Shown here: positions 8,602-18,238 of the stretch, one piece after another
How positions within the stretch are numbered: the stretch's first letter is position 1
How the letters are laid out: each line of letters opens with the position of its first letter
Assembly: GCA_900455155.1 (NCBI GenBank)
Contig: UGUC01000003.1
Span: 536,488-600,487, forward strand
Direction of reading: 5' to 3'
DNA from: Providencia stuartii
GTDB lineage: Bacteria; Pseudomonadota; Gammaproteobacteria; Enterobacterales; Enterobacteriaceae
Length of the DNA: 64,000 bases
The notes under the pieces: model-generated
What the model was told of the DNA's origin: nothing
Database searches by the model: none
The model's input: only the letters and a program-made list of their open reading frames with translations
Program-made: the position numbers and the translations under genes

Positions 8602-10238
8602 TTTCTAAACTCAATTGCTCTTTACGGCTTTCTGCTACGCCTTCTAGCGCATGATAAGCAACGGCACAAAATAATGAATTCAACCGTTTCATATCGCCTA
8701 GCAGGCTAACATGTAAGTTACTAGTATCTAGACTTTGCATATTTTGTTTGTGTAACCTTTCAACGTGAGCATAAGCAAAGCGTTGGTTAATAAGACGAAA
8801 ACGGTGTTTTGCACGCCGTAGACGTTTCGCATTATCAATATCGGCCGAAACAAAAACAGACATCCCTAGATTCAAATTCGTCTGTAATCGCTCAAGTAAA
8901 GAATGTAGCTCTTTATAACCTTCATTAGAGAAGGAACGGCGATTATCAATCGATTTTTTGACTAACTCAGAAGTCATTCGGTGGATGATAGTCGATGATT
9001 GCTGCAAATTAAAAGCAGTATCAATAATTTCAGCCCAACGCCTTGAATCTTCCTCACTGAGTTCGCTTTGATGTAACTGCGCTAAATAGAGTTTAATGCT
9101 GCTATGCAGCATATCGACCTCTTCATCCAAGCGGTTAATTTCCCTTTTCTGCTCTTTATTACCGTTAAGAACATCTGTAAAACGTTGAAGCATTAATTCA
9201 AGTAGATCCCCCATACGTAATGTTTCTCGTACGGCGTTAGCGATTGCCAGTGATGGCGTCTCTAATGCACTTTTATCCAAATAACGCGGGGCAACCTCTT
9301 GCTCCATCGAAGGAACAATAGGGATTAATTTATTACATAACCTCGCCATTGGCCCAACAAAAGGCAACATGACAAGACAACGAGCTAGGTTATAAAACAC
9401 GTGAAAATAGATCACGATTTCGGCTTCATTAAAGCCGTAGCCCCCAATCCATTCTGCCAGTGGTTTCACCCAAGGTAATACGACAACACAGCCGATTAGT
9501 TTAAATAGCAAACTCCCCAGAACGACTTGTCGTGAAATTTCATTTTGCCCGCGGCTACTCATCATGGCGAGTAAGCCACTACCAATGTTAGAGCCAATAA
9601 CGATACTCAAGCTAATATAAAGAGGCACCAAGCCTGTTGCGCTTAATGTGGCAGTCAATAACACCGCTGCTAAGCTTGAATAACTCACCATGGCAAACAG
9701 AGCACCCACCAGCAGTGCCAAGACAACATCCCCACTTAACGAGGTAAAAATTGCCTTCACCGCATCAGCATGGGTAATCGGCTCTGCCGATGCCACAATT
9801 AACTGTAACGCTAATAAAATAAGCCCAAGCCCGATACCGACACGACCAATTTGCCCTGTGCGATTTTTCTTTTGGCTTAAAAAGGTTGAAACACCCACAA
9901 GGATCAGCAGCGGTGATAACCAAGAGAGATCAAACGTTAACACCCTCGCCATCAACGCTGTCCCGACATCGGCACCAAGCATGATAACCATGGCAGGCGT
10001 TAATGAAATCAGCCCCTGAGAAACAAAAGAGATAACCAGTAATGCCGTTGCATTACTACTTTGCACGAGCGCAGTTACCCCTACGCCGGAAAGAAATGCG
10101 CTTGTTCTCTTATTAACACTCTTTCCTAAAATACGGCGTAGATCTGCACCAAAAACCCGCATAATACCAGTACGGACAATATGTGTGCCCCAAACTAGCA
10201 ATGCGACAGATGATAAAAGATGTAAAAAGTGCCAGCAT
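8585..10238 (-). pseudogene. yjbB: Na+/phosphate cotransporter-family protein YjbB (one indel at its 5' end)
   Basis: Inner-membrane Na/Pi cotransporter family member; E. coli YjbB exports phosphate. The N-terminal half carries two Na_Pi repeats with the QSSNATALL signature and GADVGTALMARVLTFDLSWLSP; the C-terminal half is a PhoU-like helical domain with many charged residues (from about 340). An uninterrupted frame extends upstream to 10330, but it lacks the expected start. Removing one T from the run at 10224-10228 makes the ATG at 10238 read MLALLHLLSSVALLVW, matching E. coli MLTLLHLLSAVALLVW, with AGGG upstream. I therefore take 10238 as the true start. The N-terminal extension in the longer frame looks artefactual. 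Confidence 0.85.
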
Positions 10239-10610
10239 TGAAACCCTATGACGTTATATTTGTTATATTTAAGACAATGGTGATAAAACTGTACGAGTGA
10301 TTTCAAACGGAAGGAGACCGCCTTTTTCACTCTTGCTTGATGGATGAATTAATTAGATAACTTAAAACGTTGCCGAATTAAGTGAAATCATACAATCATA
10401 CATTATTTTTATTATTATTCAAAAAGTTAACAATAAACCTTAATGCAGATGGTATGAATAAGCGATTAAACTCTCCCCACTATGCCACAATACACATCAA
10501 GCAGGCTCAATCGTCTAATCATTTTTTATACCTGAATCGCTGAGTTAACGCAAAAAAGTTAATGTAAGAGAGCGTAAATAGCGGGAGGTTAAAAAGAGGG
10601 GGCAATAAAA
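10239..10610. other. Intergenic region between yjbB and phoA
   Basis: About 370 bp of AT-rich DNA upstream of yjbB. I see no Pho box, RNA gene or coding frame. It presumably contains the yjbB promoter; only the phoA terminator at its right edge is clear. Confidence 0.6.
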
Positions 10611-10641
10611 AATCCTCCGCAATCTCCTATCGCAGAGGATT
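10611..10641 (-). terminator. phoA terminator
   Basis: Stem AATCCTCCGC/GCAGAGGATT (one wobble) is followed on the minus strand by a run of seven T residues. Confidence 0.85.
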
Positions 10642-10657
10642 CCACTTACAGGTTGGT

Positions 10658-12097
10658 TTATTGTTTCAATCCCATGGCATCGCGCATGGTAAAGAACAAA
10701 TCGGTTTGGTCAGTTAACCCCATGACGTTAGCGGCATGTGGGCCATACGCTGCAACGCGTAACTGTGCGCCGGTGTGCTCTTGTGAATCTTCTTCTTCAG
10801 AGTTACCGTAGTTAACCACCATGACGGAACCATCTTTTGTGATCAATGCTTGTGTTAACCCAGTAGACTTGGTTCCTTCAGGGATAATTTGGCTGGAGTG
10901 CGCGTGGTCAGCAGTGACAATCACCAATGTATCACCGTGTTTTTTCGCAAACTCTAAGCCAACTTGTACGGCCTCATCCAAAGCTACCGTCTCACCAATT
11001 TGGCCACATGGATTAGCCATATGGTCTTGTTTATCAATCGAAGCACTTTCAACTTGCAAGAAGAAACCATTCGGGTTGACTTGCAACAGATCGATTGCTT
11101 TTTGTGTCATTTGAGCCAATGTCGGTGCATTTGGATCTAGCTTAGCGTTCGGTTTGCACTCAAGCGGTGGATTATTGATATTGCCATAATGCGTTGCTTT
11201 AGGACCTTCCCAAGCAACCGCCATATTGCCATCATGGAATAGGCCTAAAACAGGTTTATCTTGGTTTGCAACAGTAACCGCATCTAAGGATTTGGCATCA
11301 CGCACGATATTGAAACCACGCTCCTTTGCTTGCTCCTCTAGCGTTTTACCTTTGTACTCACCGGCTTTCGCCACTTGTTTAAAGCTTTTCGCACCACCAC
11401 CTAATGTAACATCAGCACGGGTAACCAGCAGTTGCTCAGTGATTGAACCACGACCGCCATTCTCTAAGGCATTGCTCGCACATTTTGCGGAGGTTTCTTC
11501 TGGCCCATAACATTTACGCGCTGTGACATGGGAAAATTGCGCGGCTGGGGTCGCATCTTGAATTTCAGAGGTCGTCACGTTACCTGTCGCTTTACCATGG
11601 CGCTTAGCGATTTCAAGTAAGGTTTCATGGTCTTTATCAAACACATCAACACCTAAAGCACCGTTATAGGTTTTCACGCCAGAAGACCAAGCTGTCGCTG
11701 AAGCGGCTGAATCTGTTACGTAATCAGGTTTTTTCGTCTTTTTATCTAATGCGTAGTGAGTATATTGACCAGTAATAGGTAATGCGTCGATACCTTTAAA
11801 GAAACCGCCTGCCCCTTCTGCATAATTACGTGCCACCGTAATTTCAGAGTCGCCCATACCATCACCAATAAACAGAATGACGTTTTTCGCCTGCCCATTA
11901 TGGAGCGCCGCTTTCATAATATCGGTTTGCTCTTGTGCTAGGCGACGAGCACCGCCAAATTTAGTGATATCACCTTGTGCTGCGCGATTTTGTGAAACCG
12001 CATCTGTCGGCGTTGCCGCATATACAGGGATAGCACTACCAAAAATCATTGTACTTACAGCAACAGCTAAAATCGATTTCATGCAATGACCTGTCAT
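10658..12097 (-). CDS. phoA: Periplasmic alkaline phosphatase
   Basis: Releases phosphate from phosphomonoesters in the periplasm during phosphate starvation. A signal peptide with hydrophobic core [15 protein letters not shown] and cleavage after AYA-type VYA is followed by the mature enzyme. The active-site serine is in [12 protein letters not shown]; metal ligands are in [20 protein letters not shown] and [10 protein letters not shown]. The length of 479 residues is near E. coli PhoA (471). The start at 12097 gives AAGGA a 7-nt spacing; the ATG two codons upstream sits too close to it. A PhoB box lies 80 bp upstream. A single-gene unit with its own terminator. Confidence 0.96.
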   Translation of the reverse strand: MTGHCMKSILAVAVSTMIFGSAIPVYAATPTDAVSQNRAAQGDITKFGGARRLAQEQTDIMKAALHNGQAKNVILFIGDGMGDSEITVARNYAEGAGGFFKGIDALPITGQYTHYALDKKTKKPDYVTDSAASATAWSSGVKTYNGALGVDVFDKDHETLLEIAKRHGKATGNVTTSEIQDATPAAQFSHVTARKCYGPEETSAKCASNALENGGRGSITEQLLVTRADVTLGGGAKSFKQVAKAGEYKGKTLEEQAKERGFNIVRDAKSLDAVTVANQDKPVLGLFHDGNMAVAWEGPKATHYGNINNPPLECKPNAKLDPNAPTLAQMTQKAIDLLQVNPNGFFLQVESASIDKQDHMANPCGQIGETVALDEAVQVGLEFAKKHGDTLVIVTADHAHSSQIIPEGTKSTGLTQALITKDGSVMVVNYGNSEEEDSQEHTGAQLRVAAYGPHAANVMGLTDQTDLFFTMRDAMGLKQ

Positions 12098-12151
12098 AAC
12101 CATTTCCTTGCCAATAATAAAAAGAAATTAAATATGTAATTGCTTCAAATA

Positions 12152-12194
12152 ATGACAGGCATGCTAATTGAGTCAGATGACAGTTGCATGACGC
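12152..12194 (-). promoter_or_regulatory. PhoB box upstream of phoA
   Basis: On the minus strand GCGTCATGCAACTGTCAT (12177-12194) matches the Pho box CTGTCATAAAACTGTCAT at most positions. A further CTGTCAT half-site lies at 12152-12158, in the expected place between the box and the start. Confidence 0.85.
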
Positions 12195-12238
12195 TTTTAT
12201 GTCGAAAAAAAGATCATTGTCATTAAGAATAAAAAAAA

Positions 12239-12262
12239 GCAGCCTAACGACACGGTGGCTGC
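12239..12262 (-). terminator. Terminator of the Fes-like esterase gene
   Basis: GCAGCC/GGCTGC stem with a 12-nt loop, followed on the minus strand by eight T residues; 38 nt past the stop. Confidence 0.8.
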
Positions 12263-12299
12263 TTCCATTATTGTTTTTCTTTGGGTCAATTAAATGACA

Positions 12300-13893
12300 C
12301 TATTGTTTCGGTGGTTCCGCCATTAAGTAACGAGTTCCTGTATAGAGCGTTTCACACCAAGAGACATAATCATGTCCACTTGGTAGCTCAGTCGCTTCCA
12401 CCTGATAACCTTTATGCTTCAATACATCCAATAATCGATAATGATTTTGAATGATACCGCCCCAACTACCACGTTGCTCAAATAGCCCCGCTTCAAGGTA
12501 AAAACGCAATGGTTTTTTCGACATCTGCTCTATTTCGCGGATCAGCCACTCAGGCTCTTTTCCTTTAGGCGCCCACCAATAAGAGCCTGACATACTAAGT
12601 ACATTGCCGAATAATTCAGGATGTGAGAGGGCGTTCCAAGTCGCACCTAATCCTCCATAACTCGATCCGGCAATAATGGTTGACTGTGCAGGTGCTTGGA
12701 TGCCTTTTGTTGCTAAGACAGGCATCAGCTCTTTTGACAGCATCTTCGGAAAATCAGGATTTGGTGGTAACTCGACGTTGCGGCGCTCGGAGCTAATGCT
12801 ATCAAGGAACACCACATACATTGGTGGTATTGCGCCCTCCGACATCCACTTATCAAAAAAGTCAGCCATTTTGTAAGTATGCAAGTAGGTTTGTCCATCT
12901 AATAATACCAACACCGATGGCTTACTCATTGCGACCGCAGGGCGATACAGATAAATCTGCCTATCATTATTTAACAGGTTACTGTGAAAATTAAATGATT
13001 CTAAGCGGCCTTTACGTTGGTGCCCCTCAATCTTGGCAAAGTCGCATTGACGTTTTTTCTGGCGCTAATGACAATAATGAAAAGCGATTATAGCGATCCG
13101 TCGCAAATGACGGGATCCCATGCGCATTGAATGGATCGGCTTGTGCCGTCGCCAAAATCGCTTTGCGTTGCGCGAACCCACCTTCTGTCACTTTCGGCAC
13201 ATCAGGGGCGATTTTATATTGTGACAAAGTGTCTTTCGGAACGATAAAAGTGCGATACCAGATATCCGTATTCGGGATATGGGCCATAGTTTCATGATTC
13301 CCTGAAGGCGCACCTAAAATATAAGCATTAGCGGTTGCACCACGCCATAAAAAAGTGACCTTCTTTTGTCCTTTTTTATACTCTTCAACTAAGGGGGTTC
13401 CCTGTGCTTTTACCTCTCGCCAAAAAGCGTCTGTCGTTTTCTCTTGTTTATGTGCATCAAGTAAAGCTTGTAATTTAGGGCTATCAATTTTATGTTCCGC
13501 TTCAATCGCTAATGGTTGATAGTCAGTTAAATTAAATTTGAGATGCCAAGGCTGCTCCGGTGCACCTTGTAAATTGAGGTAATATTGCCCCTGCTTGGGC
13601 ACAATATAAGAGACAGAATGCGGCTCTGTTTGTGGTAAATGTTGTACTAACACGCGAATGGGTTGCTTATCATTCCCTGAAAGCACAGCTTCTGAAATAC
13701 CATCCCCCTCTTGGCGAATGTACTGTTTATTTGAGATTTCAACCAGCAAACAGCTATGACCTTCGCTATTATGAATCCCCTCAATAGAAGGAGATAATTC
13801 ATCCAAGCGAATACAATCTGGAACGGCTGCCATAGCTGCCGATGAAAGTAAGATACAGCCTAATAACGGTAACGATTTCACATCCATTTCCAT
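12300..13893 (-). pseudogene. Exported Fes/IroE-like esterase (one frameshift)
   Basis: Alpha/beta-hydrolase resembling enterobactin esterase Fes. The N-terminal signal peptide (LPLLGCILLSSAAMAA) predicts a periplasmic location, unlike cytosolic Fes. An N-terminal Fes-type domain includes KVTFLWRGATANAYILG; the catalytic domain has the nucleophile motif AGSSYGG, an EAG segment and SGHDYVSW with the catalytic His. One extra A in the A6 run near 13056 breaks the frame; removing it joins the halves as EKRQCDFAKIEGHQRKG and gives about 530 residues. No siderophore genes or Fur box are adjacent, so the substrate is uncertain. A decarboxylated or linear siderophore ester, or another ester, is possible. 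Confidence 0.75.
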
Positions 13894-13943
13894 TGAGAAA
13901 GAGTTTCAATAGCAAACATTACTATCAAATTAACATTTCAAAC

Positions 13944-14549
13944 TCAATGATTACCATAATGTTTTTCCATAAATTGCTGGAATAATTGCAATGCACTTAA
14001 TAGGCGGTGCCTTTGTTCTGGTGTTAAACGTAAATAACGGCGGATTGCTGGCATTCGACACACCATCTCGGAAGCGGTAAAAGGCTCTATTTCACAATGC
14101 CAAACCCCATCTTTGATCACTAAGTGAAAATAATTAAAGTCTAACTCTTCAAGTGTTTGAGCAATAATGGGGTACTCTTTCAATAAATTAACGACGGCTT
14201 GCCCTTCTTCATCCTTCGAGATGAAATGAACATGTTTTTGCTTTAAGCTCCCGCGGGTTTTCACCGTAATTTGTGCATTGATAGCTGAACCACAGCGCCC
14301 TGTCACAGAAAAACGGCTAAATACAATAAACGCCATAAATAAGGTTTTAACACGTTCAGTCACTCGAATAGTCAATGACGCCTGCGGGTGTATTAGGAGC
14401 TCCCCTGGAGCTCCCCATTCACATTGATACGGTAAAATATCACGCTCTACCCTATTCAAGGTTAACCCTTGTTGATAACCTGCTGGCAACCGTTTTTTAT
14501 TTAAACGCTGCCAAATGTTGCCCTTAGGCGAGGTTGCGTAGTGGCTCAA
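13944..14549 (-). CDS. DUF3156-like protein coupled to the APC permease
   Basis: 201 residues with no signal peptide or membrane segment. The sequence has a central beta-rich portion (LTIRVTERVKTLFMAFIVFSRF) and a helical C-terminus. I recognise it only as resembling the uncharacterised DUF3156 family, whose members tend to accompany amino-acid permeases. The start used is the TTG at 14549, which overlaps the permease stop by 26 nt and has GGGGGTG just upstream, so translational coupling is likely. Probably cytosolic and linked to uptake or use of the permease substrate (inference from context only). Confidence 0.65.
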   Translation of the reverse strand: MSHYATSPKGNIWQRLNKKRLPAGYQQGLTLNRVERDILPYQCEWGAPGELLIHPQASLTIRVTERVKTLFMAFIVFSRFSVTGRCGSAINAQITVKTRGSLKQKHVHFISKDEEGQAVVNLLKEYPIIAQTLEELDFNYFHLVIKDGVWHCEIEPFTASEMVCRMPAIRRYLRLTPEQRHRLLSALQLFQQFMEKHYGNH

Positions 14550-16017
14550 TTTTCACCCCCTTCAACTCTTCCTCAGTAAAGGTGCTTGATAGCACTTGCT
14601 CAACTGGAACAGGTTTAAATGGATTTACTTTCTGCACAAAGACAGTCCAAATTAAAGCGTAACTTGCTGTCAGACTTAACATAATAATAAAAGGAATGTA
14701 GACATCAGACTTATTCATTCCCGGCGGCGTAATATAAATAATCGCCAAGATAATGCCGACGCTAGAAATAATTTGTGGAAGTGGGAAAAACGGTGAACGA
14801 TAAGCGCGATGTAAATCAGGACGACGAATACGTAATAGAATAACCGAGATAGTCACCAACAAATACGCCGTTCCCCAAGAACATACTGCCGCTAAAACTA
14901 ATGGAATGATCCGGTCTAAATCACCTTGGATCGCGAAAGTATGTAGGCAAGGGATCATCACCGCCACAAAAATACCAAATACTGGTGTTTTAAAACGTGG
15001 ATGCAGGTAAGCAAAGATGCGAGGTAATGCGCCATCAAGAGCCATACCATAAAGGATCCGTGGCACCGCCGCCATCAATGTGTTAATCGTTGCACCACCC
15101 GCTAATAACAGCGCAATACCAATCCAATATTTACCAATATCCCCAAACACTTGCCCCGCGAAAGCAGGGATCGCCATTGGTGTTTCTAACAAGCTAACAT
15201 TGTTCGCGGGATCAACAATGATGTTTTCAACTTGGTGTGTCATTGAAGCACCAAATAAGAACATACAAAAAGCCACACCACACAGCCCCGTTGCCATGGC
15301 GCGAGGAATAACTTTTGCTGAATTTTTAATTTCAGGGGCCATCGGTGTGACCAATTCACAACCGACAAACATAAACATCGCCATCCCCACAAAGCTTAAC
15401 ACGAGTGTTGGGTCTGAAATATTTAATCCAAGACCAAACCAGCCTTCAGCTGATGCATGGAATGGCATTAATAATCCGGCAATACCAAATATGACTAAAG
15501 TACTCCACATCGCAAACGTGAGCACCACTTCCACTTTACTGAAAGCTTCGATACCAAAGGCATTGAGTAGGCCGAATGTGATCACTAAGCCAACCCCAAC
15601 CATCCAAGAAGTGTTACTGGTTTCCATCACGGTATTGAGACTTTCAAAGTTTACCAATGCCATGATACCCGACAGAATTGTCTCCGCCGTTCCTGCAAAC
15701 ACATGCACAATCAAATAGGCTGATAATGCCCCCGTAATTGCCCAAAAACGCCCCATACCACATGAAATATAATCATAGACAGAACCTGATGTTGGCAAAA
15801 TCGCCGCTGCTTCAGAGAATGTCGTCAACTGAGCTTGCATCATGATAAAACTCAGCAGTACGGCTAACGCAAAAGTATCACCGCCGATCCCGAAACCGCT
15901 TGTCACCGTCAAGATGACAGGGCTTGCCATAATTACACCCACAGAGCTAGCTAGGGTCGTTGGAAACCCTACTTTCCCCTTTTCAATATGTGAGGTTAAT
16001 TTTGAGGATATATTCAT
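14524..16017 (-). CDS. APC-family amino-acid/amine permease
   Basis: 497 residues with about 12 transmembrane segments. The APC superfamily signature near the start is SSVGVIMASPVILTVTSGFGIG, and conserved blocks PTSGSVYDYISCGMGRFWA and PRILYGMALDGALPRIFAYLHPRFKTP follow. It imports an amino acid or amine by proton symport; the substrate cannot be read from sequence. It is divergent from a LuxR regulator (398 bp apart), with a perfect dyad 100 bp upstream of its start, so the regulator probably controls it. The downstream DUF3156-like gene overlaps its end. Confidence 0.9.
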   Translation of the reverse strand: MNISSKLTSHIEKGKVGFPTTLASSVGVIMASPVILTVTSGFGIGGDTFALAVLLSFIMMQAQLTTFSEAAAILPTSGSVYDYISCGMGRFWAITGALSAYLIVHVFAGTAETILSGIMALVNFESLNTVMETSNTSWMVGVGLVITFGLLNAFGIEAFSKVEVVLTFAMWSTLVIFGIAGLLMPFHASAEGWFGLGLNISDPTLVLSFVGMAMFMFVGCELVTPMAPEIKNSAKVIPRAMATGLCGVAFCMFLFGASMTHQVENIIVDPANNVSLLETPMAIPAFAGQVFGDIGKYWIGIALLLAGGATINTLMAAVPRILYGMALDGALPRIFAYLHPRFKTPVFGIFVAVMIPCLHTFAIQGDLDRIIPLVLAAVCSWGTAYLLVTISVILLRIRRPDLHRAYRSPFFPLPQIISSVGIILAIIYITPPGMNKSDVYIPFIIMLSLTASYALIWTVFVQKVNPFKPVPVEQVLSSTFTEEELKGVKIEPLRNLA

Positions 16018-16118
16018 TTTGCTTCCCTCTCTTTCTCAGAACACAGTCATGATTGTGAATTTTTTGTAAAAATAGAGTGACTGCATTGCCACTATAGAAA
16101 TAAGCATAATCTTGCCGC

Positions 16119-16138
16119 TATCGTCCTAAAGGACGATA
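16119..16138. promoter_or_regulatory. Perfect palindrome, probable LuxR-regulator operator
   Basis: TATCGTCCTAAAGGACGATA is a perfect 8-4-8 palindrome centred 111 bp upstream of the permease start. Its CC-TTTA-GG core recurs upstream of the FAD oxidoreductase gene (31618-31627), which is divergent from a related LuxR regulator. Confidence 0.55.
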
Positions 16139-16345
16139 CCCATAGGGGGAGGGAATAAAGGGGATAGCCGCGAAAAGTACCGGATAAATTGCAAAAAAAA
16201 CAAATAACACATTAAAAATCAACAAATAACAGACAACTGGATTATTAATATGTTAATAAAGTAGTAACGAAAGATACAGATTGGCGAATTGAGTGAGTTG
16301 GCTTATCACCGATGAAGTTTAAATATTGTAATCAAGCTCACGTTA

Positions 16346-16368
16346 TTAACATGTTTATTTTATGTTAA
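16346..16368. promoter_or_regulatory. Inverted repeat TTAACAT-N9-ATGTTAA
   Basis: Perfect 7-bp arms 47 bp upstream of the LuxR-gene start. The same arms flank an 11-bp spacer upstream of cntA (1990-2014). Confidence 0.4.
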
Positions 16369-16415
16369 CAAAAATTAGTTGCATGATAATGATTGGACCC
16401 ACTACGGAAGGTAAT

Positions 16416-17088
16416 ATGATGAAGACACCCCCTTTGTGCTACCACCAGCGAACATTAATCAACTGTTGCTTGAACACAATTGCTCATATTATTCCTGTTT
16501 CGGCATCCGTTTATTACTTGGTGGATGATTTTTGGCAGCCTGATAACCATGTGCTCTATGGTATTAGCTCACGTATGCATCAAGATTATTTAAAGCATTT
16601 TTATCAGTTAGATCCGTTACACCCCCGATAAATTCCGAGGTGATGATTTACGATTAGTCAGAATGGCACCTGACATGAAACAACAAAGCCAAGAGTTTTA
16701 TAACGACTTTATGAGGCCAAATAATATTACAGATATGGCAGAGATTTTTATCCGTCGTAAAAACAAGATCATCGCAGGGATCTCCGTATTGCGGGATGCT
16801 CCCTTTCAACAACAAGAAGTTATGCGGCTTAATGCAATTTTACCTATTGCTGAATTAATGACTTTTGACATTTTGCCTGATTCTCTGGTTTCTTATACCC
16901 CAAAGGAGCAAGAGATCATTCACTTAGTCCGAGAAGGCGCAAGCAATAAACGTATCGCTTTGCAACTTGGGGTATCACTGTCTACGGTGAAAACCCATTT
17001 ACGCAATATTTTTACTAAGGCGAATGTCAGCAACCGCACAGAACTGGTTTCATCCGGTTTTATTATTCGCCAAGAAAAGATGCTGTGA
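16416..17088 (+). pseudogene. LuxR-family transcriptional regulator (one frameshift)
   Basis: DNA-binding regulator with an N-terminal sensory region (about 150 residues) and a C-terminal LuxR/GerE helix-turn-helix: YTPKEQEIIHLVREGASNKRIALQLGVS followed by recognition helix SLSTVKTHLRNIF. One extra C in the run near 16622-16626 creates a stop; removing it reads HPDKFRGDDLRLV and gives about 223 residues. The start at 16416 has GGAAGG 5 nt upstream. It is related in architecture and recognition helix to the regulator at 31786-32557, including the DP and F/Y-rich sensory motifs. Divergent from the APC permease, its probable target. Confidence 0.8.
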
Positions 17089-17327
17089 GTGCTTAGACAC
17101 AGCCCTTAATAAATTCATGGAAAAACCAATATATTTGATTCATTAACTATATAATTATTTGTTTATTTAATAATACAACTGGGAGTAAATGCATTGGCAA
17201 CGCCCCTATTACATTGCTCTCCAAATAGGATTGAACACCAATGCATTTCATTCTTAAATAAATACGTTCACTATCACACTCAATGAAGTATTAGGCAAAG
17301 TCCTGTTATTCAACTAACGCAATTACA

Positions 17328-18098
17328 TTAAGGGAAGTACTTTTCAACTAAGGCATAAATGATCGCAACCGTCTCAACATCCGCAATACCATCATAGTTT
17401 TCTGGTCTAAAGTGAAGCTGAAAAGCTCGAATTAACATTTTATAGCCATTATCTGTATTCGCTTTTGAAACGTCATACCCATAGCGTTTTAACTTCTCTA
17501 AAATTTCTGCTTTTTCTGGTAATCCCCCGTTATATTTCTGCATATAACAAGATTTAGTCGCCTCATCATACCAAGCCCCAATTCCTGCATCATAAAGTTG
17601 TTTCCAAGGAAACGCTGCACCGGGATCACTTTTACGCCCATCAGGTGCAATATCCGCATGTCCGACAATATTGGTAGGAATAATATCAGGGTAACGTTCG
17701 ATAATATTTAATGCTAATTGTTTGATTGCTTCAATTTGCACTTCATTATATGGCGGAAAAAGAAAATTCCCGTTGTTATCTTGAGCTTCATTGACAATTT
17801 CAATACCTATCGAAGTATCGTTCAAGTTAGTTCTACCAGCCCATGCACTCACGCCTGCATGCCAAGCTCTTTCATTTTCATCAACTAAATTAAAAACTCT
17901 CATCTCCTTAAACCCAGCATCTGTATACATTTTATCTGTTGGATCGGGAACTAAATAATGAGCACTTACAGCGGCATTTCCTGATAATGCATTAACTGAA
18001 CCTTGAAAATTCAAAGCAGTGTAATGCATGACTAAAAACCTTACTCTACGATTAAAACCTTTTATTGAACGGTACGCATTGTAATCGACTTTTAACAT
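17328..18098 (-). CDS. N-acetylmuramoyl-L-alanine amidase, AmpDh3-like, no signal peptide
   Basis: Zinc amidase that cuts the MurNAc-L-Ala bond of peptidoglycan. The Amidase_2 domain (about residues 15-170) has the first zinc His in FLVMHYTAL (H25), AWHAGVSAW, DTSIGIEIVN, and VGHADIAPDGRKSDPG with the second His and the Asp ligand. A C-terminal peptidoglycan-binding helix bundle ends in FQLHFRPENYDG. From memory it is close end to end to P. aeruginosa AmpDh3 (258 aa), which also lacks a signal peptide and has been reported as a type VI-delivered effector. The start at 18098 (MLKVDYN) gives GAGGG a 7-nt spacing. No T6SS or obvious immunity gene is adjacent. Confidence 0.9.
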   Translation of the reverse strand: MLKVDYNAYRSIKGFNRRVRFLVMHYTALNFQGSVNALSGNAAVSAHYLVPDPTDKMYTDAGFKEMRVFNLVDENERAWHAGVSAWAGRTNLNDTSIGIEIVNEAQDNNGNFLFPPYNEVQIEAIKQLALNIIERYPDIIPTNIVGHADIAPDGRKSDPGAAFPWKQLYDAGIGAWYDEATKSCYMQKYNGGLPEKAEILEKLKRYGYDVSKANTDNGYKMLIRAFQLHFRPENYDGIADVETVAIIYALVEKYFP

Positions 18099-18238
18099 TA
18101 TCATGCCCTCATTGATACTGAATTAGCCTAACAAGGATAAAATTAAAACTGATTATCATCCCCTATTGTCGTTGGGATAAAACCAATATTAATTTCGCTG
18201 GAAAAAATAGTTCAATCTATCAGTGATATTCAGATGAT

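Larger units (their letters stand above)
16018..16415. other. Divergent regulatory region between permease and LuxR gene
   Basis: 398 bp, AT-rich, no coding frame. It holds three dyads: 16119-16138, the TTATTAATATGTTAAT motif at 16242-16257, and TTAACAT-N9-ATGTTAA at 16346-16368. The last two share a TTAAYAT half-site. Confidence 0.6.
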
